From NCBI RefSeq assembly GCF_900113715.1, contig NZ_FOQK01000012.1:1-64000 (forward strand): a DNA stretch of 64,000 nt. Reading direction: 5' to 3'. The notes beneath the pieces are model-generated. The model ran no database searches. It worked only from the letters and a program-made list of their open reading frames with translations, and had not been told where the DNA came from. Shown here piece after piece: positions 32,446 to 40,850 of this stretch; the stretch's first letter is position 1; each line of letters opens with the position of its first letter. A program made the position numbers and the translations under genes. Origin of the DNA: Pseudoselenomonas ruminantium. Lineage in GTDB: Bacteria > Bacillota > Negativicutes > Selenomonadales > Selenomonadaceae.

Positions 32446-33678
32446 GTGGATAAATGGCTAGTCAAGTCGGGACTTATTGGAGAGACAACACAATATGATA
32501 AAAAAATACAGCCTGATTTTAGAAAGCCGAAAAGTTGGCTTAAAAGTGTCAGTGCCTTTGCAAATAGCTTGCCTTCACGATATGCGAGAGAAAATTTTGC
32601 ATTTCAGGATTTAAAACGTTTGTATAAACGACAGACACATAATATATTGACGGAAACAGATTTAGAATCGTTTGGGTTGCTGACGGACGATGGTTACTTG
32701 ACTAATGCTGGCGCATTGATGGCAGATGATTCTCCTATTCGACATTCGCGAGTTTTTTGTACGCGTTGGAGTGGACTTGACAAGACAGATGGGTTAGTTG
32801 AAGCGCAAGATGATATGGAGATTTCTGGCAGTTTAGTGGAGCTCTTTTTGCAATCAATGGACTTTGTAAGAAGAAATAATAGGTTGCGCTGGAAAAAACT
32901 GTCTGTTTTTCGGGTAAATATGCCAGACTATCCAGAACGTGTTGTACAGGAGTGTATTATCAATGCATTGATTCATCGTGACTATTTGGATGTTGGCAGT
33001 GAAGTGCATATTGACATTTTTGATGATCGTATGGAGATATATTCTCCGGGAGGAATGTTTGATGGCTCCCAGATACAAAATTTAGACATATATCATGTAG
33101 CTTCAAGGAGACGTAATCCTGTAGTAGCAGATTTATTTCATCGTATGAATCTGATGGAACGACGGGGGAGTGGGTTCCGTAAAGTATGTGATGGTTACAA
33201 ACGGGCATATTTATATCGGGAGTCTGTAAGGCCACAGTTGTTTTCTGATGAAGCGAATTTTAGAGTAACGTTATTCAATCTTAATTATAATGTACCACCA
33301 ATTGAGGCTTATGAAGAGGAAAAAGTAGTCTTTGCCGCTGGAAATGAGGTCGGTGCCGCTGGAAATGAGGTCGGTGCCGCTGGAAATGAGGTCGGTGCCG
33401 CTGAAAATGAGGTCGTTGCTCTTGATAATCAGCTAAAAAGAAGTAAGGTATCTAAAATAATGCGGACCCATATTATGATGGTCTTTAGTAAAACTACGAC
33501 AAATGCTGTCTTTTCTCGCAAAGATATTGTAGAATGGTTAGGTTTTTCAGCTGCTTCTGCAGGCGGGCGGGTATTGGCGAAAATGAAAGAATTGAAGCTT
33601 GTGGAGCCTGTAACAGGATCGGGTAATGGGAAATATCGGTTTCGAGAAGAGTTGTATGGAGAATTAGTGCGATGGTGA
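32446..33678 (+). CDS. ATP-binding protein of the AlbA_2/RecG-like regulator type, with internal repeats
   Basis: A 410-residue protein. The GHKL-type ATPase part shows QECIINALIHRDY near 170-182 (the N box), FDDRMEIYSPGGMF near 195, and RRGSGFRKV. A C-terminal winged-helix-like segment follows from ~330. The N-terminal AlbA_2/schlafen domain is almost gone: only WLKSVSAFANS remains before LPSRYARE. Four in-frame 7-residue repeats (AAGNEVG) separate the ATPase from the C-terminal domain. The GTG at 32446 follows AGGAG. Function unknown; such proteins are often mislabelled RecG helicase. AT-rich composition. Confidence 0.7.
   Translation: MDKWLVKSGLIGETTQYDKKIQPDFRKPKSWLKSVSAFANSLPSRYARENFAFQDLKRLYKRQTHNILTETDLESFGLLTDDGYLTNAGALMADDSPIRHSRVFCTRWSGLDKTDGLVEAQDDMEISGSLVELFLQSMDFVRRNNRLRWKKLSVFRVNMPDYPERVVQECIINALIHRDYLDVGSEVHIDIFDDRMEIYSPGGMFDGSQIQNLDIYHVASRRRNPVVADLFHRMNLMERRGSGFRKVCDGYKRAYLYRESVRPQLFSDEANFRVTLFNLNYNVPPIEAYEEEKVVFAAGNEVGAAGNEVGAAGNEVGAAENEVVALDNQLKRSKVSKIMRTHIMMVFSKTTTNAVFSRKDIVEWLGFSAASAGGRVLAKMKELKLVEPVTGSGNGKYRFREELYGELVRW
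33334..33417 (+). repeat. Four tandem 21-bp units in the ATP-binding protein gene
   Basis: Units at 33334, 33355, 33376 (identical) and 33397 (two differences). Each encodes seven residues, so copy-number change would keep the frame and alter linker length. Confidence 0.9.
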
Positions 33679-34433
33679 GACTTGCAGTTATCATTCTAAC
33701 CAAGAATGAAGAGAATAATATTGAGGACTGTATCCAAAGTGCGTCGTTTGCTGATGAAATTGTCATAATAGATTCTGGCAGCACCGATGCGACGCAGGCC
33801 AAGGCCGAGGCCTTGGGAGCACGCTTTGTCGTGCACCCGATGGGAGACGATGGCTTTGCTGGACAGCGTAATTTTGCCTTGACACAAACTGAGGCTGAAT
33901 GGGTGTTTTTCCTTGATGCGGATGAGCGTATTTTGTCAGAGACAAGTTTTGAAATACGCAATGTTATTAATGAAGATAGGAATGTAGTATATCGTATCAA
34001 ACGTATGAATATTCTATTTGGAAAATTGATGCGGCATGGAGCACATGCTCCGGATTGGTGTATACGATTATTTCCGCGTAAAGAAGTATGTTGGAAAGGG
34101 AAGGTACATGAACATCCTGAATTCAAATTGACTTGTTTAGATTTGAAGGGATGTATGCATCACTATACTTATAAAGATTGGGGTCGCTATTTTTATAAGC
34201 TAGGTCAGTATACGGATATGATGGCGGATAAGATGCATCAACGAGGAAAAAAAGCAGATTTAGTGGATTTGATTCTGCGTCCAAGCTACGCTTTTATTCG
34301 GGCGTATTTTTTTAAGTTAGGATTTTTGGATGGAGAATTAGGATTTATTTTTTCTGTTTTGCATGGTTATTACACGTTTATGAAATATTTAAAACTTCGG
34401 TACATTTATAGTAGTAAGGAATTAATAAAATGA
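33672..34433 (+). CDS. Glycosyltransferase family 2 (WaaE/KdtX-like)
   Basis: A 253-residue GT-A enzyme. VIILTKNEENNIEDC near residue 6, IIDSGSTDAT near 36 and FFLDADERI near 80 (the DxD site) are typical of LPS core beta-1,4-glucosyltransferases of the WaaE type. The ATG overlaps the previous gene. Bases 33781-33840 are 41/60 GC, while 33961-34020 are 15/60, so a GC-rich patch sits inside an otherwise AT-rich gene. Confidence 0.85.
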   Translation: MVRLAVIILTKNEENNIEDCIQSASFADEIVIIDSGSTDATQAKAEALGARFVVHPMGDDGFAGQRNFALTQTEAEWVFFLDADERILSETSFEIRNVINEDRNVVYRIKRMNILFGKLMRHGAHAPDWCIRLFPRKEVCWKGKVHEHPEFKLTCLDLKGCMHHYTYKDWGRYFYKLGQYTDMMADKMHQRGKKADLVDLILRPSYAFIRAYFFKLGFLDGELGFIFSVLHGYYTFMKYLKLRYIYSSKELIK

Positions 34434-35557
34434 AAGTAGCGATACTAGAGACTGTTAAGGCTAGTGCCGGATTTGAACTGGAATTTGATAGGATTATCAT
34501 TGAGGCATTGAGGGAATGTGGTCATAATCCGGTCATGATGCTTCCTGAGGGGGCCAAGCTCGATTATGATTTTGATGTTCCTAAGTATTACTTATCAGGT
34601 GGCGGAATTATCTCTTATGATGGTGTTAAGGGATTGAAAAAAATATGGTATTCATATTTACGGGAAAAGCGTCGTGTAAAGTGGTTCGATGCAGCAGTCG
34701 GTATGGCTAAAGAAAAAGGTATAGATGCAATTGTATTGACTACGGCAACTTATCGCTATATGCGTGCGCTAAAAAAAAGTAGATTGCGGAATATTGACAT
34801 ACCGGTATTTTTTATTTTTCTAGGAGTAAATCCTCAAGAAAAACCGAGATTTTTATCTAAGGCAAATGATTGCTTGCCATATAAGAACATACATCTGTGC
34901 GTGACGACGTTAAGAGATGATTTCGGAGAAAATCGTCCTCGAAATGTTAAATTAATAAAGCCGCCAGTAATGATTCCTAAAAAATGTCAATGTCAAGCTG
35001 AACATAATCCGTTACGGATTGGTTTTTTTGGACATTATCGGAAGGGCGAAAAAAATATTGATTGGCTGCTGAGACTTGCAAATGAAGCAGTTTTTAATCG
35101 ACCAGTGAAGTTCGTTATCCAACTAGTACCAACAACAGAAGAAGATCGTAGGGAAGTTGAACAGATTGTTGCTGGGTATAAAGAAAACCAAGTGGAATTT
35201 ATCACACATAAGCTGTTGAATGATGACTGGTATAATGCAATACAATCTGTTGATATAGTGTATTTGCCATATACCGCGGAACGTTATCTTTATAATTGGA
35301 GTGCTATTTATTTTACAGCTATTGGTGCCAAAAAACCAGTGCTCACAACGAATGTTCTTAATCCAGAAGTAATGAAAAAATATTCTATTGGTGCATACAT
35401 AGATGTAAATGATTTTTCTTTATTTAGGCATGAGATGGAAACGTTTGTTGATGGATATGAAAAAGAAAAAAATAAGTATGCATTAGAATTAGAAAAAGCG
35501 AACATGGAATATGGAAAGATGACATTTATCAATAATTTGTTAAAAAATGATACATAA
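34430..35557 (+). CDS. Putative glycosyltransferase (GT-B fold)
   Basis: A 375-residue soluble protein. The region NPLRIGFFGHYRKGEKNIDWLL near 200 followed by VDIVYLPYTAERYLYNWSAIYFTAIGAKKPVLTTN near 280 resembles the C-terminal half of GT4 enzymes, where a nucleotide sugar binds. The N-terminal half is not clearly matched. It overlaps the preceding transferase by four bases and precedes a GT9 gene, which supports a role in LPS assembly. AT-rich. Confidence 0.6.
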   Translation: MKVAILETVKASAGFELEFDRIIIEALRECGHNPVMMLPEGAKLDYDFDVPKYYLSGGGIISYDGVKGLKKIWYSYLREKRRVKWFDAAVGMAKEKGIDAIVLTTATYRYMRALKKSRLRNIDIPVFFIFLGVNPQEKPRFLSKANDCLPYKNIHLCVTTLRDDFGENRPRNVKLIKPPVMIPKKCQCQAEHNPLRIGFFGHYRKGEKNIDWLLRLANEAVFNRPVKFVIQLVPTTEEDRREVEQIVAGYKENQVEFITHKLLNDDWYNAIQSVDIVYLPYTAERYLYNWSAIYFTAIGAKKPVLTTNVLNPEVMKKYSIGAYIDVNDFSLFRHEMETFVDGYEKEKNKYALELEKANMEYGKMTFINNLLKNDT

Positions 35558-35693
35558 AGTTTTTTGTTGATAGATGTATTCTTATTGAATTAGGAAATAA
35601 ATAAGTTTGTATTTGAAAATGCGTCGTGAATAATGATGGCTTTTTTATATGTTGTAGATGAATGGATAAGTATCAATATGGAGAAAAATTACG

Positions 35694-36743
35694 ATGAAAC
35701 AATATAAGAATATACTCGTTAATGCCTTAATTAATTTAGGGGATGTAGTAGTTAGTACAAGCGCTATTGCTATTTTAAAAAAAGTATATCCTGATGCAAA
35801 AATAACGATGCTAGTTAAACCTGTAGTTGTAGAAGCATTGGTGAATAATCCGCTGATTGATGAGGTTATTCCGTTTCAATATAAGGCTAAAGAAAACTCA
35901 GTGAAAGCCATGTTAAAGATGGTTAGATTGCTGAAAAATAAAAAATATGATTTATCGATTTCATTTGACCGTAAATTGCGCCCTGCATTGCTTTGTTATT
36001 TAGCAGGGATTCCGGTAAGAGTAGGTCCGGATCGCGTGTTTGGTGATACGCCGAGTAAAGTTACTTGGCTTTATACAAACGTTGTTCATTTAGAGCATGA
36101 TTTAAATAATACGCTACAAGCTGAGACATATCAATCGATAGTCCGAGGTTTTACTGGGAGTGATATTCATGAAAATCCAGTATTTGCACGAATAACAAAG
36201 GAATCGCAGAACAATGCGCAAAAGCTTTTACAACAGCTGCCATACAAGAAGAAACGTATAGCATTGTGTGTAAAAGGGACATTTCCATTAAAAACTTGGC
36301 CAAAGGAATATTTTGTACGATTGGTTGACATGTTGGTGGAAAAGTATGATGCATCATTCTATATTATTGGTGCACCAAATGATCGGGAATATGCTGATGA
36401 AGTAATAGAGGCGATGCATCAGAACGTTTTGAATTTTTGTGGGAAAACATCGTTAGTAGATCTTGCTGCAATTATGGAGCAGACGGATTTATTCGTTACA
36501 GTTGACACAGGAGCGACGCATATTGCTGCAACAACTGGTGTAAAAATGGTTACGATGTATGGGTGTACGAGTCCTAAGCGTTGGCGTCCTATTAACGTCA
36601 ACGCAAGAGCTCTTTCAAGTGAAGAAAAATGTTGTCCTTGTAGTGTTCGAGTAGGTGAGTGTCCAAGCGCACCAAAGCCTGATTGTTTATGGCATATTAC
36701 TCCAGATATGGTATTGAAGGAATGTATAGCGTTGTTGGATTAG
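35694..36743 (+). CDS. Glycosyltransferase family 9 (heptosyltransferase-like), third
   Basis: A 349-residue GT9 enzyme: KNILVNALINLGDVVVSTSA near residue 5 and VTVDTGATHIAATTGV near 270. A cysteine cluster CCPCSVRVGECPSAPKPDC occurs near 310, as in the other two GT9 proteins here. Codon use is AT-rich, unlike those two, which suggests it arrived with the island. It follows a 136-base gap that shows no gene. Confidence 0.85.
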   Translation: MKQYKNILVNALINLGDVVVSTSAIAILKKVYPDAKITMLVKPVVVEALVNNPLIDEVIPFQYKAKENSVKAMLKMVRLLKNKKYDLSISFDRKLRPALLCYLAGIPVRVGPDRVFGDTPSKVTWLYTNVVHLEHDLNNTLQAETYQSIVRGFTGSDIHENPVFARITKESQNNAQKLLQQLPYKKKRIALCVKGTFPLKTWPKEYFVRLVDMLVEKYDASFYIIGAPNDREYADEVIEAMHQNVLNFCGKTSLVDLAAIMEQTDLFVTVDTGATHIAATTGVKMVTMYGCTSPKRWRPINVNARALSSEEKCCPCSVRVGECPSAPKPDCLWHITPDMVLKECIALLD

Positions 36744-36747
36744 ATTG

Positions 36748-37716
36748 ATGCTACCTGAGAAACTGTACATAAATATTAAAAGCTCATATTTTGAGCTATT
36801 AAAGAATGGAGAATCTATGTTAGGTTATATTGATATCGGAAGAAAAATATACAATATGCAGAATCCTAGGGAAGTTCATCGTTTCGTGGTGTTTGCCATC
36901 CGTTGCTTGTTACACCCTTTTCGGATGAAGCGGTTGGAAAAATTTTTTCATAGTACGCCGCTTATGGAAAAGATTGCAGCAGAATATGGCTTTGTTTATG
37001 AGCAGCCGACGCGAGCTTTCTTTTATAACAAATCTACTTTTTCTGAGCGAGCAACGCTGGTGGAAGAGCATATGGAATATTTGGCGGAACATGTAAAGGA
37101 ACAGGATTTTCTGGATTTGTATGCAAAAAAAGAAAAGTTGCTTTGGCAATCGACGGATGAAGGTGCTGGTTTAAGGCTTGTTCTTTCTTATCATCCGGGA
37201 CAACGTAAGGAAGGTCTGTTATCGTTAGTTCTATCTTGCGATGAGGGAGAATTATATCAGATGATTTTCTGGATTGCTAAAGATAGGCAAAGAGAATGGT
37301 CTTTGTGGATTGGCGCGATGCAGGGCCCGAATATGGAGAATGCACGGGAGATTATTAAAAGGGTAACAAAACGTTGTCATGCATACAGGACAAAAAACCT
37401 TATCTTGCATGTGACACAGGAACTTGCAAGGGCTTTGAGACTCAAGCATATCTATGCGGTAACTAATCATGGATATTATGCAAATAATCATATCCGCCGG
37501 GACCGTAAACTAAAGACAGACTTCAGTCAGTTTTGGCAAGAATCGGGAGGAACGCCTTGCAAAGATTTGCGTTTCTTCGAATTGCCTTTGAAAGAGTATC
37601 GTAAGACCATGGAAGAGATACCAACTCGGAAAAGAGCAAACTATCGAAAAAGATTTCAGATGCTGGATGAAATCGATGAATCGATTTTAGTGCGTATGAA
37701 GCGGCTAATGAAGTGA
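36748..37716 (+). CDS. DUF535 (VirK/YbjX) family protein
   Basis: A roughly 322-residue protein. SLWIGAMQGPN near residue 190, the ITKRCHAYRTKNL segment and the later HIYAVTNHGYYANNH match the DUF535 pattern. Family members VirK/YbjX have been linked to the outer membrane and resistance to antimicrobial peptides, but biochemistry is unclear. It lies inside the LPS cluster, four bases after the GT9 gene, and lacks membrane segments. No strong ribosome-binding site is visible. Confidence 0.75.
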   Translation: MLPEKLYINIKSSYFELLKNGESMLGYIDIGRKIYNMQNPREVHRFVVFAIRCLLHPFRMKRLEKFFHSTPLMEKIAAEYGFVYEQPTRAFFYNKSTFSERATLVEEHMEYLAEHVKEQDFLDLYAKKEKLLWQSTDEGAGLRLVLSYHPGQRKEGLLSLVLSCDEGELYQMIFWIAKDRQREWSLWIGAMQGPNMENAREIIKRVTKRCHAYRTKNLILHVTQELARALRLKHIYAVTNHGYYANNHIRRDRKLKTDFSQFWQESGGTPCKDLRFFELPLKEYRKTMEEIPTRKRANYRKRFQMLDEIDESILVRMKRLMK

Positions 37717-37788
37717 GAAGAGAAAATATGAAAAATATGCAGAGAAATGCCCAGAAAGAGATTATATGTCGAAAAGGTGGATTTTAGG

Positions 37789-38811
37789 ATGTATGAACAG
37801 GACTTAAAACGGATAATCAGCAGTGTAGAAAATATAGGAAGGAGTCCAAATGCTGAAAATTTCAATATAGCTGTAGGCGTTAACGAAAAATTTGTTGCGC
37901 CATTAGGGATAATGCTTACTTCGCTGGCAATCAATAATCCGAAAAGGGAAATAGATGTAAATATCGGAACAAGTGACATTTCTGCTGATAGTATAGACCG
38001 CTTGAAGAAGTTTGTGGAGCGATACAGTAATATATCGATTAATATATATCATATTGATGGGGAGACTTTGGCTGATTATGTGGGGAGAAATAATCCAACC
38101 GCAGCATATTATCGTGTGGTAATGGCAACTGTATTGTATCCGGCTGTTAAGAAGTTGCTTTATATGGATGTAGATACATTATTCTTAGGTAAAATAGAGG
38201 ACTTTGAAGCGATAGAATTTGGTGATAAAACATTCTTTGCGGTAGAAGATACCTTGCGGGGCATCTCGTTGAAAGAACATAAAGAAGAATTGGGATTGGG
38301 AAAAGAAGATAAATATTTCAATTCTGGTGTTATGTATATTGATTTGAAGAAATGGCATGAAAATAATATTTCAGAAAAAGTTATTGAGATGTTGCATGAA
38401 CGAGCTATGGGGATAAGAACGTTCAGCTTTATGGACCAAGGGGCAATGAATAGTGTAACTGTTGGTTTATGGGGAGAGCTGTCGGATAGACTTCACTTGA
38501 TGATTCCTGTACTGAGAGAGAAGTATAAAGGAAAACTACTGGAAGATACAGTTATATTACATTATGCTGGAGCGTATAAGCCGTGGAAATTTACAAGTGA
38601 AGGTGAGCTTGCAGAGTTGAGTGAGAATTGTGTTGATGTCGCATTGTTTGATAAATACAGAAAAGAATCGTTATGGACAGATTTTTATGGATATCAAAAG
38701 AGGTACACAACGTTAAGGCTTATTTCGCGATGGATGATGATAAAGGGTGAGTATGGATTATTTATAAAATGGTATATAAAGTATTTATTGTGTAAATATA
38801 AAATGGATTGA
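37789..38811 (+). CDS. Glycosyltransferase family 8 (LPS galactosyl/glucosyltransferase-like)
   Basis: A roughly 340-residue GT-A enzyme. FNIAVGVNEKFVAPLGIMLTSL near residue 24, LLYMDVDTLFLG near 120 (the DxD metal site) and YFNSGVMYIDL near 170, then ILHYAGAYKPW near 255, are the family motifs. AAAGGTGG lies eight bases before the ATG at 37789; an ATG at 37747 would add 14 residues. Likely adds a hexose to the LPS outer core. Confidence 0.85.
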   Translation: MYEQDLKRIISSVENIGRSPNAENFNIAVGVNEKFVAPLGIMLTSLAINNPKREIDVNIGTSDISADSIDRLKKFVERYSNISINIYHIDGETLADYVGRNNPTAAYYRVVMATVLYPAVKKLLYMDVDTLFLGKIEDFEAIEFGDKTFFAVEDTLRGISLKEHKEELGLGKEDKYFNSGVMYIDLKKWHENNISEKVIEMLHERAMGIRTFSFMDQGAMNSVTVGLWGELSDRLHLMIPVLREKYKGKLLEDTVILHYAGAYKPWKFTSEGELAELSENCVDVALFDKYRKESLWTDFYGYQKRYTTLRLISRWMMIKGEYGLFIKWYIKYLLCKYKMD

Positions 38812-38907
38812 TTGGTGAATGACTGTCAGGAAATAGGCATTCCCTCGTGAAAAAATGTTGCTTATGATTTATATGTTGTGATGATTGGAAAGGAACCGTA
38901 AACTATT

Positions 38908-40773
38908 ATGTGTGGGATTTGTGGTTTCGTGTCAACAAGGAATACTGACATAAATAATTTAAAGTATATGAATGACAGCATCGAGCATCGTGGCCCGGAT
39001 GATTGCGGCGAATATATTGCTAGAATGGGAAGGATGACTGTTGGCTTAGGTCATAGAAGACTATCTGTTTTGGATTTGTCTCAGGCTGGTCATCAACCAA
39101 TGTTTTATGGGGATGATGTGGGGATTGTTTACAACGGAGAAATTTATAATTTTAGAGAAATACGCGATAGACTAATAGCAAAAGGCTACGTTTTTCATAG
39201 TGACTGTGATACAGAGGTGATTCTTGCCGCTTATTTAGATAAGGGGATTGAATCTGTTGATGATTTTAATGGAATGTTTGCGTTTGCGTTACTGGATTTT
39301 CGAACACAGGAGATTTTCCTCGTACGTGATAGAATGGGAAAGAAGCCTCTTTATCTTTATGATGATGGCAAGGATATTGTATTTTCCTCAGAATTAAAAC
39401 CAATATATCGGTATCCTCATTTTCGAAAAGAGTTAAGAACAGATTTGATGGCACGATATATGTATCGTGGATATTTTGGTGGTAGAGATACAGTTTTTCA
39501 TAATGTTGAACGTGTCCTCCCTGGTCATATTATTCGGTACAAGATTCAAGATATAGGACATTCTAAGCAAGATATTTGTTATTGGAATGTTCCTGAAGTG
39601 TATGATAAGTATAAGAATTGTGGTCCTGATGATTTTGCAACTGCAAAAGAAGAGTTGCGGGAATTGCTGTGTAAAGCTGTAAAACGCCGACTTATTGCAG
39701 ATGTTCCAGTTGGAACTTTTTTGTCAGGAGGTATAGATTCGTCGTTGATTACAGCCATTGCGCAGGCAGTCAGTGATCAGAAGATAAAAACCTATAGTAT
39801 TGGTTTTTATAATGACAAGGATAATGAGGCAAATTATGCTTCGAAAGTTGCAGATGCTTTAGGCACAGATCATCATGAACTCTATGTGGATGAACATAAC
39901 TATCGTGAAATGCTGGATGATATGTGCTACTATTTTGATGAACCACATGCAGATAATTCAGCGATACCTACGATGTTGGTCTCTAAATTTGCCCGTCAAG
40001 ATGTAACGGTAGCACTTTCTGGTGATGCGGGGGATGAACTTTTTTGTGGATATGATTCATACGATAAAATGGCTTATATGGATAAGATGTATCCGTATGC
40101 GAAGGTAACACAATTCCTGGCAAGGGGAATCTATAGAATAACTGGCAAACATATAAAGTCCAAAAGGTCGGATAAAATAAATATGTTTTTTGGACAGCCA
40201 TTATCTGTCACGCAGTTGTTAACAAAATATGATATTGATGAAGCAGAACAATATGTATTGGGAGAACAGGCGGGGATCGCTTTTGACGAAGCTGATTTAA
40301 GAGAAGAATCCTATCAGATTCGGAAGATGTTATTAGATCAGATTACGTTTATGACTGATGATATACTGGCAAAAGTGGATAGAGCGAGTATGCGTTTTTC
40401 ATTGGAATGCAGAAGCCCTTTGCTTGATCCTGATATTATAAAATTTTCCTATAGCATTCCACAAAAATTTAAATATAAGGACAAGAAACATAAAAAATAT
40501 ATTTTGCAAGAATTATTGGCAGATTATGTTCCTAGAAAATTATTCGAACGTCCTAAACATGGGTTTTGCATGTCGGTTCGATCTTATTTAGATGACAACG
40601 ATGACTTGAGAAAGTATATAGAACCAAGTTATTTGAAAAAACAAGGGTTATTTGATGCAGAGGCAATAAAAAATTTATATAGTTCCTTTTTAACTCATAG
40701 TTATAGAGAGGCACATAATGTGTTGTGGAAATTCTATGTATTTCAAATGTGGTATGAACGCTTCATGACCTAA
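38908..40773 (+). CDS. asnB: Asparagine synthase-like (glutamine-hydrolysing) amidotransferase
   Basis: A 621-residue enzyme. Residues ~1-220 are a class II glutamine amidotransferase starting MCGICGF with the catalytic Cys2. The second half is the synthase domain with SGGIDSSL near 275 binding ATP and LSGDAGDELFCGYD near 370. Located within an LPS cluster, it may amidate a sugar acid of the polysaccharide rather than supply asparagine; the sequence does not decide this. AT-rich codon use. Confidence 0.85.
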   Translation: MCGICGFVSTRNTDINNLKYMNDSIEHRGPDDCGEYIARMGRMTVGLGHRRLSVLDLSQAGHQPMFYGDDVGIVYNGEIYNFREIRDRLIAKGYVFHSDCDTEVILAAYLDKGIESVDDFNGMFAFALLDFRTQEIFLVRDRMGKKPLYLYDDGKDIVFSSELKPIYRYPHFRKELRTDLMARYMYRGYFGGRDTVFHNVERVLPGHIIRYKIQDIGHSKQDICYWNVPEVYDKYKNCGPDDFATAKEELRELLCKAVKRRLIADVPVGTFLSGGIDSSLITAIAQAVSDQKIKTYSIGFYNDKDNEANYASKVADALGTDHHELYVDEHNYREMLDDMCYYFDEPHADNSAIPTMLVSKFARQDVTVALSGDAGDELFCGYDSYDKMAYMDKMYPYAKVTQFLARGIYRITGKHIKSKRSDKINMFFGQPLSVTQLLTKYDIDEAEQYVLGEQAGIAFDEADLREESYQIRKMLLDQITFMTDDILAKVDRASMRFSLECRSPLLDPDIIKFSYSIPQKFKYKDKKHKKYILQELLADYVPRKLFERPKHGFCMSVRSYLDDNDDLRKYIEPSYLKKQGLFDAEAIKNLYSSFLTHSYREAHNVLWKFYVFQMWYERFMT

Positions 40774-40850
40774 AATTAAAGAGATGAAGTATTATCAAAT
40801 TTGTAGATGATTCAATGAGATGAATATGTCAGAGAAACGAGGATGTATTA

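Noticed and set aside
33334-33417. Possible CRISPR array
   Set aside because: The 21-bp repeats have no spacers and lie in a coding frame; same for the 12-bp units at 44788-44847.
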